DNA of 64,000 nt from assembly GCF_000154225.1 (NCBI RefSeq), contig NZ_DS264586.1, positions 898,527 to 962,526 of the forward strand. Direction: 5' to 3'. The notes beneath the pieces are model-generated. The model ran no database searches. It saw only the letters and a program-made list of their open reading frames with translations, and was not told where the DNA came from. Shown piece after piece: positions 35,849-44,624 of this stretch. The stretch is from Schaalia dentiphila ATCC 17982. GTDB taxonomy: Bacteria; Actinomycetota; Actinomycetes; Actinomycetales; Actinomycetaceae. Numbering within the stretch: position 1 is the first letter of the stretch; each line of letters begins with the position of its first letter. A program made the position numbers and the translations under genes.

Positions 35849-36616
35849 ATGAACACGAACACGACAATCGCGCAGGCCCCCGTGGCCGACCAAGAGGCCC
35901 CGGCCTCGTCCATCGTCCGACTCCAGGGCGTCTCCAAGATCTACGGAAGCGGCGACGCTCAGGTGCGCGCCCTCGACGACGTGAGCGTCGGCTTCGGCGC
36001 CGGCGAATTCACCGCCATCATGGGCCCCTCCGGCTCCGGCAAATCCACGATGATGCACATCCTCGCCGGCCTCGACGCCCCCACCTCCGGGCACGTCTTC
36101 GTCGAAGACACCGACATCACCGCCCTGAAAGACACCGCACTGACCAAGCTGCGCCGCGACCGCATCGGTTTCGTGTTCCAGTCCTTCAACTTGGTGCCCA
36201 CCCTGGACGCCCGCGCCAATATCCTCCTGCCCATGCGCCTGGCCGACGCCACCCCCGAGAAGGGATGGTTCGACCTCATCGTCAACTCCCTGGGTATCGA
36301 GGACCGCCTGAGTCATCGCCCCTCCGAGATGTCCGGCGGCCAGCAGCAGCGCGTCGCCGTCGCCCGCGCCCTCATGAGCCGCCCCGCCGTCATTGTCGCG
36401 GACGAGCCCACCGGCAACCTCGACTCACACTCGACCTGCGAGGTCATGGACCTGCTGCGCCGCGCCGTCGATGAGCTCGGCCAGAGCGTCATCATGGTCA
36501 CCCACGACACCTCCACCGCTGCCTACGCGGACCGCGTCCTCGTGTGTCGCGACGGACGCATTGTCTCCGACCTGCGCGACGTTACCGCCGACTCCCTCAC
36601 CGCGGCGCTGCGCTGA
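35849..36616 (+). CDS. MacB/LolD-type ABC transporter ATPase
   Basis: A 255-residue ATPase: Walker A GPSGSGKST, Q-loop V-F-Q-S-F-N-L, signature MSGGQQQR, Walker B VIVADEPTGNLD, H-loop V-T-H-D. The V-F-Q-S-F-N-L and EPTGNLDS wording is typical of MacB/LolD/FtsE-like exporters working with FtsX-type permeases, which is what follows. Residues E-A-P-A-S-S before the domain come from the dispersed 14-mer. Confidence 0.94.
   Translation: MNTNTTIAQAPVADQEAPASSIVRLQGVSKIYGSGDAQVRALDDVSVGFGAGEFTAIMGPSGSGKSTMMHILAGLDAPTSGHVFVEDTDITALKDTALTKLRRDRIGFVFQSFNLVPTLDARANILLPMRLADATPEKGWFDLIVNSLGIEDRLSHRPSEMSGGQQQRVAVARALMSRPAVIVADEPTGNLDSHSTCEVMDLLRRAVDELGQSVIMVTHDTSTAAYADRVLVCRDGRIVSDLRDVTADSLTAALR
35897..35910 (-). 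repeat. Dispersed 14-mer, copy 11
   Basis: Exact copy inside the ATPase gene, read as APASS in the unstructured N-terminus. Confidence 0.85.
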
Positions 36617-36645
36617 GCGCGCGTCCACTCCCCAAGGCTCATCTC

Positions 36646-39180
36646 ATGTCTGCAACAAACTCCCTCCTGAGCGCCAACCTGCGCTCCCATGGCCGCCGCT
36701 ACATCTCCACCGGCCTGGCCGTCGCCATCTCCACGGCCTTCATCGTCATCACCCTCATCGTTATGACGGCGATGACCGCGGGCCTGACCTCCGGCGTCTA
36801 CAGCCAGTACCGCGGCGGCACGATCGTCGTCTCCCAAAACGCTGACGCGACCGGCGAGTCGATTCAGCGCGCCGAAGAAATCCTGCGTTCCACCAGCGGC
36901 GTCACCGCCATCAAGCACATGGCCCAGTGGCCTGCCGATGCCCAGACCGACGCGACGCGTGGCCGACTCTACGTCTCGCCGCTGGCTCCCAAGCCCTTCG
37001 CCGGCCTCGACCTGAGCGCCGGAGACGCCCCGACCGCCGACGACCAGATCACTATCCCGGAGCACACGGCCTCGACCCTCTCACTGAAGGTCGGCGACAC
37101 CGTCCGCGTGCGCGCAGGGTTCACCGAGGGCGACTACCAGACCCTTACCATCGTCGGCACCACACGCTCGAACACGATCAGCATGGGCGTGCCCGCCAGC
37201 TATGTGACTGACGGCGGTTTCTCCGCGCTCTTCGAGCGCACCGCGTCCGGACAGTTCATCGTCGCGACTTCTGGAGCGGATACGGACAGCAACGCAAACC
37301 CTCCCAGCGCCACCCAGGACGAATGGGTGGCGACAGCGAACTCCGCGCTCAGCACCGTCTCGGGAGTGACCGTGACCAGCGTGCACAAGGCAATTCAGGA
37401 CGACCTCGACCAGGCGCGCTTGGGAGCGTCCATGACGATGGGCATCATGCTGATCTTCCCGGCGATCGCGGCGCTTGTGGCCTCTATCGTCGTCTCGTCG
37501 ACCTTCCGAGTGGTGCTCACGCAGCGCACCCGCGAACTGGCGCTGCTGCGCACGCTGGGAGCTACCAGGCGACAGGTCCGCTCGCTCGTGACTCGCGAGG
37601 CCCTCGCGATCGGAGCGATCTCGTCCGCGATTGGCGTCGCGCTCGGCTGGCTGATCGGCGCGCTCGCGGAGGCGGGCACCGGTCTGGCCTCTAGCGTCGG
37701 CGCGGCGCTGGCGAGTGCCTCCGTTTGGCAGCTTGCGTTCACGTGGCTGGGTGCCACCCTGTTCACGACCCTGGTCGGCGTCTTCCCGGCCCGCGCGGCC
37801 TCCCGCGTCGCTCCCGTCGCCGCCCTCGCCCCCGTGAACGAGGCCGGGGCCGCCGCCCGCAAGAAGCACACCGTCCGCTTCATCATCGGCGCGCTCATCG
37901 CTGTGGCCGGTTGCGCCGCCGTGGCGGCTGCGTGGCGCTCGGATAGCGGCGGCACGAAGTTCCTCGGGGCTTTTGGCGGGTCGCTCCTGGCGCTCCTCGG
38001 TGCGCTGCTCGTCGCCTCGGTTCTGCTGCCAGCCCTCACCCGCGCGTTCGGCGCGGCCTTCCCGGGCACCCTGTCCGCCATGGCCCGCGAGAACACGACG
38101 CGCAACCCCGGCCGCACCTCCGCGACCGGCACCGCGATCATCATCGGCGTGACCCTCGTCGTCACCATCATGGTCGGTGCCGCCTCCGTGCGCACCACCC
38201 TCACCAACGCCGTGAACGACGCCCGCCCCTTCGACCTCATGGCCGTGTCCACGACTGGGGCGGTCACCGATGACCAGCAGGCCGCCATCGCGGCCACCGA
38301 CGGCGTCGCCGCCACCGTCGCCCAGTACGCCGCTCCCGGCACCCTGACGACCACCTCGGGCGCGCCCGCCTACGCCGGGCCCGAGGGAGCGGGCTCGGAG
38401 GACGAGGCCCAGGCCTCGTCGGTCATGATCACCGGAGAACCCGACTACACGGGCGTCACCCACTCGACCGTCACCCAGCTGGGCGATAACCAGGTGCGCG
38501 TCGGCGACGAGGCCCTGGCCGGGCAGACGCTGCGCCTGTGCGCCGACACGTGCGTGGACCTGAGCGCCACCTACGACAAGAACGGCAGCGTCGGGGAGGC
38601 CCAGGTCTCCGAGAAAACCCTGCGATCCATCGCGAGCTCGCTCGAGCGTCAGGCGGTCATCATCAAGATGGCCGACGGCGCCGACGCCGAAACGGTCCAG
38701 AGTGCGCTGCTCAAGGACTCGCACCTGAGCGTCAACGGCTCCGCGTTGGAGCGTCAGATGTACACGAAGATCATCGACCAGCTGATGCTTGTTCTCGTCG
38801 GGCTGCTCGGCGTCTCCGTCCTCGTGTCGCTGGTGGGCGTGGCCAACACGCTGTCCCTGTCGGTCGCCGAACGTACCCGCGAGAACGGCCTGCTGAGGGC
38901 GCTGGGCCTGACGCGACGCCAGATGAAGAGCCTCCTCGCCCTCGAGGCGCTGTTCCTGTCCTTGACCGGCGTGCTGATCGGCGTCGGCATGGGTGTCGCC
39001 TTCGGGTGGGTAGGCGTCATGAGCCTGCCCATTGAGGGGGCCACCGCCGTGCTGAGCGTGCCGTGGCTGCAGCTGGTCGGCGTGTGCGTCGTGGCCATCG
39101 TGTCCGCGCTGATCGCCTCGTGGCTGCCGGGCCGCCGGGCCGCCAAGGTCAGCCCCTCGGAGGCGCTGGCGATGGATTGA
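36646..39180 (+). CDS. FtsX-family ABC transporter permease
   Basis: An 844-residue permease with two FtsX units: an N-terminal helix and large extracytoplasmic domain, three helices (about 260-400), then a second helix (about 495-520), an outer domain and three final helices. R-T-R-E-L-A-L-L-R-T-L-G-A and R-T-R-E-N-G-L-L-R-A-L-G mark the two cytoplasmic coupling loops. Such exporters handle lipids, lipoproteins or antimicrobial peptides; the substrate is unknown. ATG 36646 lies 30 bases after the ATPase. N-E-A-G-A (37837) and D-E-A-Q-A-S-S (38401) are 14-mer derivatives. Confidence 0.92.
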   Translation: MSATNSLLSANLRSHGRRYISTGLAVAISTAFIVITLIVMTAMTAGLTSGVYSQYRGGTIVVSQNADATGESIQRAEEILRSTSGVTAIKHMAQWPADAQTDATRGRLYVSPLAPKPFAGLDLSAGDAPTADDQITIPEHTASTLSLKVGDTVRVRAGFTEGDYQTLTIVGTTRSNTISMGVPASYVTDGGFSALFERTASGQFIVATSGADTDSNANPPSATQDEWVATANSALSTVSGVTVTSVHKAIQDDLDQARLGASMTMGIMLIFPAIAALVASIVVSSTFRVVLTQRTRELALLRTLGATRRQVRSLVTREALAIGAISSAIGVALGWLIGALAEAGTGLASSVGAALASASVWQLAFTWLGATLFTTLVGVFPARAASRVAPVAALAPVNEAGAAARKKHTVRFIIGALIAVAGCAAVAAAWRSDSGGTKFLGAFGGSLLALLGALLVASVLLPALTRAFGAAFPGTLSAMARENTTRNPGRTSATGTAIIIGVTLVVTIMVGAASVRTTLTNAVNDARPFDLMAVSTTGAVTDDQQAAIAATDGVAATVAQYAAPGTLTTTSGAPAYAGPEGAGSEDEAQASSVMITGEPDYTGVTHSTVTQLGDNQVRVGDEALAGQTLRLCADTCVDLSATYDKNGSVGEAQVSEKTLRSIASSLERQAVIIKMADGADAETVQSALLKDSHLSVNGSALERQMYTKIIDQLMLVLVGLLGVSVLVSLVGVANTLSLSVAERTRENGLLRALGLTRRQMKSLLALEALFLSLTGVLIGVGMGVAFGWVGVMSLPIEGATAVLSVPWLQLVGVCVVAIVSALIASWLPGRRAAKVSPSEALAMD
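38401..38420. repeat. Palindromic fusion of two half 14-mers
   Basis: GACGAGGCC and GGCCTCGTC face each other around CA inside the permease gene, encoding DEAQASS. It looks like the nine-base core of the dispersed 14-mer joined to its complement. A one-base variant (AACGAGGCCGGGGC) lies at 37837-37850 in the same gene. Confidence 0.6.
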
Positions 39181-39217
39181 TTCCTGGTTGATCAACGGGT
39201 GTTGATGGGTGTTGACG

Positions 39218-39249
39218 ACGGGTGGGGTACCGGAAGGTGCCCCACCCGT
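39218..39249 (+). terminator. Terminator of the ABC exporter operon
   Basis: A 14-bp stem, ACGGGTGGGGTACC with its complement (one wobble), loop GGAA, about 40 bp after the permease stop. Confidence 0.7.
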
Positions 39250-39394
39250 TGTCATGTTGTGCTGCGCTGCCCGCGTGCAGATCATCGGGTTAACGCGTGG
39301 GTTATTGGGCCCGGGTGCCTATCTGCTAGGCCCAGGTGTCCACCAATTGGGTTAACGGGCAGGCAGACGCGTGTGCGTGCGTTGCAGCCCGGCC

Positions 39395-39417
39395 CGCCAG
39401 CGTCGCACACGCTGGCG
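39395..39417 (-). terminator. Hairpin downstream of the serine dehydratase gene
   Basis: Perfect 9-bp arms CGCCAGCGT and ACGCTGGCG around CGCAC, 33 bp past the serine dehydratase stop. The 39250-39394 stretch between the two hairpins holds short repeats of GGGTTAACG and GGCCC but no gene. Confidence 0.5.
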
Positions 39418-39449
39418 TGGCCTGGTTACTCAGAGTAGCTCGGCGCGCC

Positions 39450-41171
39450 TCAGCACTCGACGACGTTGACCGCCAGCCCTCCCTCGGATGTTTCCTTGTA
39501 CTTGGAGAGCATGTCGTTGCCCGTCTGGCGCATCGTTTCGATGACGACGTCCAGGCTCACGGTGTGGCGTCCGTCCCCCCACAGGGCCATGCGCGCCGCG
39601 TTGATCGCCTTAACAGCCGCGATGGCGTTACGTTCGATGCACGGCACCTGCACGAGGCCCGCCACGGGGTCGCAGGTGAGTCCCAGGGAGTGCTCCATTG
39701 CGATTTCCGCGGCGTTCTCGACCTGCTGGGGGCTTCCTCCCAGCGCCTGGGCCAGGCCGGCAGCAGCCATCGCCGAGGCGGAGCCGACCTCCCCCTGGCA
39801 GCCGACCTCCGCCCCCGCGATGGAGGCGTTCGTCTTGATGAGTGCGCCGATCGCGGTGGCCGCGAGTAGGAAATCATGCACGAGGGTGCGGCGATGCTCG
39901 TGAGCTGCTGCCCCGTCGGCGAGTTCGGAGCCTTCGGGCGTGGAGTCTACGGGGCGCCCGGTCAAGCGTATGTGAGAGAGCGGGGCGACTGAGCCGTCGC
40001 GAGTATCCGGGCCCGCCGCGATTCCTGGGGTCGATCCCGTCTCGGGGCAGTGGGTGACGAGATAGCCCAGGACGGCCGGAATAACGCCTGCCGCGCCGTT
40101 CGTCGGAGCGGTCACGACCCTGTGTCCCGCGGCGTTCTCCTCGTTGACGGCGAGGGCGAAAAGGTTGACCCAGTCCATCGCGCGCATCGGATCGGCCGTG
40201 GTGGAGACCCACGCCCGCGCGTCGTCGGGCACTCCCTGCCCCGTCTCAGCGGTCGTGGGGGTCGATGGCCCGAGGAGTCGGCGGGCAAGCTTTCCGGCGA
40301 GTGCTCGGGCGCGGCGGGGAACATCGAGCCCTCCGGGGAGGATGCCCGTCGCGGACGTCCCCGCGTCCACGCAGTCGAACATCGTGTCGGCGATGCGGTC
40401 AAGGTAGGCGTCCAGGGTCTCGCGGGGGCGCACCGCCTCCTCGTTGGCGCGCACCAGCTCTGCGATGCTCTTGCCCTCCGCGTCGCACTGGGCCAGCAGC
40501 TCGCTACCCGAAGTGAAGGGATAGGGAGCGGGGACGTCAATGCCGACGCTGGTTTGTCCGGAGGCTAGCGACGAAACCTCGGGGTTGTTGGTGTCGTCGT
40601 TGGTCTGGGTCATCACGAAGCCGCCTCCCACCGAGTAGTAGGTTCGTCGCAGGATGATGTGTGTGTCTGCGTCGGTGGCGGTGATGGTGAGAGCGTTGAC
40701 GTGGTAGGGCAGGACCGTGCGCGCGACGAAGCGGATATCGCGTGCAACATCAAGAGTGACCTGGGCTCCGCTGGGCAGCGTCAGCGTCCCGGTGCTCGCC
40801 AGGGTCGGCAGGATCGATTCGACGGTGGAGATGTCGACGGTTTCCGGATCGTAGCCCGCCAGACCGAGGAGGACCGCGCGGTCCGTGGAGTGGCCCCTTC
40901 CGGTGGCTCCAAGGGAGCCGAAGAGATCGATTGTGATGTGGGAGGGAGGGGGTAGGGTCGCCAGCTCCGTTGTGAATGCGAGTCCCGCGCGCATGGGACC
41001 AACGGTGTGGGATGAGGAGGGACCGATCCCGATACGGAACATGTCGAAGACCGACAGGGGATGGGGTGCGTCATGGGCGGCGATGTGGCCGGACACGATG
41101 GCGGCCGGGGTTGGGCGCGAGGGATCGTAGGTGGTGACGGGCGTATCCAGAGCGACGGGGCGTAGGTCCAT
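39450..41171 (-). CDS. sdaA: L-serine dehydratase, single-chain iron-sulfur type
   Basis: Converts L-serine to pyruvate and ammonia using an oxygen-labile [4Fe-4S] cluster. The 573-residue chain joins the beta domain ([20 protein letters not shown] near residue 40) to the alpha domain with cluster cysteines in [14 protein letters not shown] and Q-V-P-C-I-E-R-N, ending V-V-E-C. A roughly 45-residue insertion ([10 protein letters not shown] to A-A-A-H-E-H) makes it longer than usual. Monocistronic on the minus strand. Confidence 0.95.
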   Translation of the reverse strand: MDLRPVALDTPVTTYDPSRPTPAAIVSGHIAAHDAPHPLSVFDMFRIGIGPSSSHTVGPMRAGLAFTTELATLPPPSHITIDLFGSLGATGRGHSTDRAVLLGLAGYDPETVDISTVESILPTLASTGTLTLPSGAQVTLDVARDIRFVARTVLPYHVNALTITATDADTHIILRRTYYSVGGGFVMTQTNDDTNNPEVSSLASGQTSVGIDVPAPYPFTSGSELLAQCDAEGKSIAELVRANEEAVRPRETLDAYLDRIADTMFDCVDAGTSATGILPGGLDVPRRARALAGKLARRLLGPSTPTTAETGQGVPDDARAWVSTTADPMRAMDWVNLFALAVNEENAAGHRVVTAPTNGAAGVIPAVLGYLVTHCPETGSTPGIAAGPDTRDGSVAPLSHIRLTGRPVDSTPEGSELADGAAAHEHRRTLVHDFLLAATAIGALIKTNASIAGAEVGCQGEVGSASAMAAAGLAQALGGSPQQVENAAEIAMEHSLGLTCDPVAGLVQVPCIERNAIAAVKAINAARMALWGDGRHTVSLDVVIETMRQTGNDMLSKYKETSEGGLAVNVVEC

Positions 41172-41829
41172 GGTCTCTATTGTGCAGCAGGGGCGGCTCC
41201 CGTCTCGACTGAGGGAGTTTGGGGTAGCGCATGCCGAAGGATGGGTATGGCTGAGATGTTGTGGCAGGATGTAAAGTTAACTCTCATGTTAGTTACCGAT
41301 GTTCCATAGTCGTTAACTGTCAGTTGTCTAGGTAAATGTTATCCATCAGTGTCATCTATTAAAACGCATGGTAATTAAAGGACGTAGCGATCATTATCCA
41401 CGCTCGTGGGGGTAGCTGGAAGCGCAATCTAGACAACGATGTGAAACAGATGATGCAAAGTTGCATTTTTCGGTAACCGTGGCGTATGGTTCTCTATGTC
41501 AAAGATATCGAGCGATTGCCTAGGTCTCCCAGTGAGGCTCGCAATCGCGACATATGAGCCAATCGAAGGGAAATTCTCGATGGCGATCGGGTGGCGATGA
41601 GATCGCGATTCGTTTGAGTGATCGCGTCTCATCGGCGAGCGCCCGATCGTTGCGGGTTAACCCTCGTTGCGGTCGTGTTGACCGGTGGCGACGGCCTGGC
41701 CTGCGAGCTGTCAAGAGCTTGCGGCGCCGACGCGCTTGCTGGATGACACTCGCGCTCGTGCTCGGGGGCGTCAGCCTCCCCTTGAAGACTTACGTCTCAC
41801 ACATCACACACAGGAGAATAAGGAAAACA
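41172..41829 (+). other. A/T-rich regulatory region and long pilin leader
   Basis: This gap, divergent to sdaA, is conspicuously A/T-rich from about 41260 to 41520 compared with the rest of the window. It contains GTTAACT twice (41276, 41312), the palindrome CGGTAACCG (41471), a promoter at 41461-41490, and repeated GATCGCGA-like words up to 41640. No gene is supported. An open frame continues upstream of the pilin start but is basic and lacks a signal peptide at its start. Confidence 0.6.
41461..41490 (+). promoter_or_regulatory. Candidate promoter of the pilus operon
   Basis: TTGCAT (41461-41466) and TATGGT (41485-41490) are 18 bases apart, with CGGTAACCG inside the spacer as a possible operator. 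Transcription from it would give a leader of about 330 bases before the pilin ATG. Confidence 0.5.
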
Positions 41830-43470
41830 ATGAGCACCACGAAGACCCGCCGCAGCGTGAGCCTGCTCGCGGCCTTTGCCGTCGCCGCCGGCGCGCTGGC
41901 CCTGCCCGCCGCCGCGTCGCAGGCAACCCCCACCTTCGGCCTGGCTGCCACGACCGAGCGTGCGCCCTCCCTGGTCGACCTCGACCCCGCCAAGACCGGC
42001 TCGATCACCATCCATAAGCTGGTCAAGCAGGACGACAACGGCACCAAGGAAGGCAACGGCCTCCTCGACCCGAGCGCGACCGGCAAGCCGCTGGCCGGCG
42101 CGACCTTCACCGTCGAGAAGCTGACCTCCGTCGACCTGACCAAGCAGGAGGGCTGGGAGAAGCTCGCCAACTACCGTAAGGGCAAGGGCGACGAGAAGAT
42201 CTCGGCGAACGCCGCCGCCATCGAGGCAGCCCGCGCCGACGGCACTGGCACGCCCGTCTCCCAGACCACGGGTGCTGACGGCCTCGCCACCTTCAACAAC
42301 CTCGCGCTCGGCGCCTACATCGTCACCGAGACCCAGACCCCCGCCGGATACACCGGCTCGCGCCCCTTCATCATCACGGTGCCGATGACGCACCCCACCG
42401 AGCTGAACAAGTGGGTCTACGACGTTCACGCCTACCCGAAGAACGCCAAGGTCAACGTCGAGAAGGAGGTCGACGACGCCCAGACGCCCGCCGTCGGCTC
42501 CCCGATCTCCTACACCATCACCGCCGACGTGCCCGACGCCCCGGTCGTGGACTACTACAACGTCGTCGACCAGTACGACAAGCGCGTGAACCTGCCCGAG
42601 AATCAGATCATGCTGCAGATGGTCGAAGCCAAGGACGGCGATGTTCCCCTGGTCAAGGGCGACGACTACACCCTGACCCCGGCCGTGGGCACAGACGGCA
42701 AGACCAACTTCTGGACCGCCGAGTTCACCGAGGCCGGCCGCAAGAAGATGATCGCCCAGCGCAAGAGCAACGACACCAAGATCGTCATGTCGCTGGAGGG
42801 CACCCTCAAGGAGAAGATCGGCGACGAGGGCCTGGTCGAGAACAAGGCCATCCTCCTGCCCGGCGCTCCCGCCAACAACTGGACGCCCGGCAGCGGCGAG
42901 GTTCCCCCGCCGGACTACCCGAACGCCAAGGTCGTCTCCAAGTTCGGCAAGGTGACGATCACCAAGACCTCCTCCGTTGACGACACCAAGAAGCTCCAGG
43001 GCGCCGAGTTCCAGGTCTACAAGTGCAAGCCCACCACCAAGCCCGCCAACAACTTCGAGTCGGTGGATGCCTCCCTCGACACCAAGCTGACCGTGGACGG
43101 TAAGGACACCTTCGTCACCGACGACCAGGGCAAGGTCACGATCGACGGCCTGCGCAACAACGACTGGGAAGACAACGAGGCAGTGGCTGACCCCGGCTAC
43201 TACTGCCTGGTTGAGACCAAGGCTCCCGACGGCTTCGAGCTGCAGTCCCGCCCGATCGCCTTCCAGATCCTGGAGTCCAACTCCACCAAGGACAACAAGT
43301 ACACCCTCGAGACCACCGTCAAGGACGTGCCGAAGAACGGCGGATTCAACCTGCCGCTGACCGGTGCTGCCGGTGTCGGCGTGCTCATCGGTACGGGTGC
43401 GCTCCTCGTGGCTGGCTCCGGCGCGATCGTGCTGGCCAACAAGCGCCGTAAGGAGCAGGCTGACGCCTGA
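41830..43470 (+). CDS. fimA: Major fimbrial shaft pilin, LPxTG-anchored (FimA/FimP-like)
   Basis: A 546-residue sortase-assembled pilin. It has a signal peptide (about 1-31), a pilin motif V-H-A-Y-P-K-N with acceptor Lys204, Cna-B/SpaA-like domains, an E-box Y-C-L-V-E-T-K-A-P-D-G, sorting signal LPLTG (508-512), a hydrophobic helix and a basic tail K-R-R-K. Size and order match type 1/2 shaft fimbrillins of oral Actinomyces. ATG 41830 is preceded by AGGAGAATAAGGA. The class C sortase follows. Confidence 0.95.
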   Translation: MSTTKTRRSVSLLAAFAVAAGALALPAAASQATPTFGLAATTERAPSLVDLDPAKTGSITIHKLVKQDDNGTKEGNGLLDPSATGKPLAGATFTVEKLTSVDLTKQEGWEKLANYRKGKGDEKISANAAAIEAARADGTGTPVSQTTGADGLATFNNLALGAYIVTETQTPAGYTGSRPFIITVPMTHPTELNKWVYDVHAYPKNAKVNVEKEVDDAQTPAVGSPISYTITADVPDAPVVDYYNVVDQYDKRVNLPENQIMLQMVEAKDGDVPLVKGDDYTLTPAVGTDGKTNFWTAEFTEAGRKKMIAQRKSNDTKIVMSLEGTLKEKIGDEGLVENKAILLPGAPANNWTPGSGEVPPPDYPNAKVVSKFGKVTITKTSSVDDTKKLQGAEFQVYKCKPTTKPANNFESVDASLDTKLTVDGKDTFVTDDQGKVTIDGLRNNDWEDNEAVADPGYYCLVETKAPDGFELQSRPIAFQILESNSTKDNKYTLETTVKDVPKNGGFNLPLTGAAGVGVLIGTGALLVAGSGAIVLANKRRKEQADA

Positions 43471-43482
43471 TCCGCGGTAGCA

Positions 43483-43515
43483 CACGGGGGTGCGGCCTGC
43501 GGCCGCACCCCCGTG
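43483..43515 (+). terminator. Hairpin between pilin and sortase genes
   Basis: A perfect 15-bp stem (CACGGGGGTGCGGCC and complement) with loop TGC and no T-run, 12 bp after the pilin stop. It probably allows some read-through and keeps sortase expression below pilin expression. Confidence 0.7.
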
Positions 43516-43591
43516 CATGCAACGAACATTCGCCTCTGGTGAGGCGACATCCCAATGACTCAGCTGGAGTGCCAGCACGAATGGAGAACGC

Positions 43592-44554
43592 GTGAGTAAG
43601 CAAGCGCCCGATCAGTCGAAGATCCCTCTCAAGGTCCGTCTTCTGACGATCGCGCCCCCCGTTCTCCTCCTGGCCGGTATCCTCGTCCTGCTCTACCCGG
43701 TCCTGGCCACCCAGTACAACAATCATCGCCAGTCCCAGATCGCCGAGCAGTTCAGTGCGGTCGCCGAGGAGGTTGGTCCTGACGCGGTTGCAGAGAGCCT
43801 GAGCCGCGCCGATGAATACAACCGCGCGGCCGCGGAGGCACCCATCCTTGACCCCTGGTTGGATGCGCAGCGCCCCGACACCGTCCAGTACCAGGAATAC
43901 CTCTCTCAGCTCGACTTGAACGACGTCATGGCGACCGTCAAGATCCCATCCATCGACGTCAATCTTCCGATCTACCACGGAACCGACACCGCGACCCTCG
44001 ACAAGGGGGTCGGCCATCTGTTCGGCACAGCTCTCCCCGTGGGTGGGGAGTCTACCCACACCGTCCTCACAGGCCACACGGGCCTGGGGACGGCCACGAT
44101 CTTTGATGAACTCACGAGTGTGCAGATGGGCGAGTTCTTCTACATTGAGACCGCCGGCCGCCACCTGAAGTATCAGGTCACCGACATCCGCGTGGTGTTG
44201 CCCAACGAGACAGAGTCCCTGAACAAGGTGGAGGGTAAGGACCTGGCCACCCTGATCACGTGTACTCCCTACGGAGTCAACACGCACCGCCTCCTCGTGA
44301 CGGGCGAAAGGGTCCCCATGGATGACGGGGACGCGCAGGCCGAGGCCGAGCAGGTTCACTCCCGCGTCCTGCAGCCCTGGATGATCGCCGTCCTCGCCTC
44401 CGTTGCAGTGATCCTGTGCGTCGCCGGCTGGATCTGGCTGCGCTCGCGCAAGCGGACCCGGGAAGCGCTGGAGGCACCGCACGCGCCGGAATCGTTGGCT
44501 GTGGTGGAGGACGCCGCAGCCCCCAATGAAGACGAAGCGTCAATTGGCGAGTAA
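43592..44554 (+). CDS. srtC: Class C pilus-assembly sortase
   Basis: A 320-residue transpeptidase polymerising the pilin. It has an N-terminal helix (about 17-39), a lid with D-P-W (87-89) that covers the active site, catalytic His162 (T-G-H-T-G-L), Cys224 in T-L-I-T-C-T-P-Y-G and Arg233, and a C-terminal helix plus basic tail as in class C enzymes. GTG start with GGAG upstream, 121 bases after the pilin gene. Confidence 0.95.
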   Translation: MSKQAPDQSKIPLKVRLLTIAPPVLLLAGILVLLYPVLATQYNNHRQSQIAEQFSAVAEEVGPDAVAESLSRADEYNRAAAEAPILDPWLDAQRPDTVQYQEYLSQLDLNDVMATVKIPSIDVNLPIYHGTDTATLDKGVGHLFGTALPVGGESTHTVLTGHTGLGTATIFDELTSVQMGEFFYIETAGRHLKYQVTDIRVVLPNETESLNKVEGKDLATLITCTPYGVNTHRLLVTGERVPMDDGDAQAEAEQVHSRVLQPWMIAVLASVAVILCVAGWIWLRSRKRTREALEAPHAPESLAVVEDAAAPNEDEASIGE

Positions 44555-44584
44555 GCTCACTAGCACGCTTGTTGTCTGAGCACA

Positions 44585-44590
44585 TATAAT
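44585..44590 (+). promoter_or_regulatory. Consensus -10 box before the large surface protein
   Basis: TATAAT at 44585-44590, a perfect match that is rare in this G/C-rich DNA, lies 35 bases before the start codon. No good -35 hexamer stands at 16-18 bases. It suggests the surface-protein gene has its own promoter. Confidence 0.55.
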
Positions 44591-44624
44591 TACCTTGGAA
44601 CTGTAAAAGATACTTGGAGAACTG

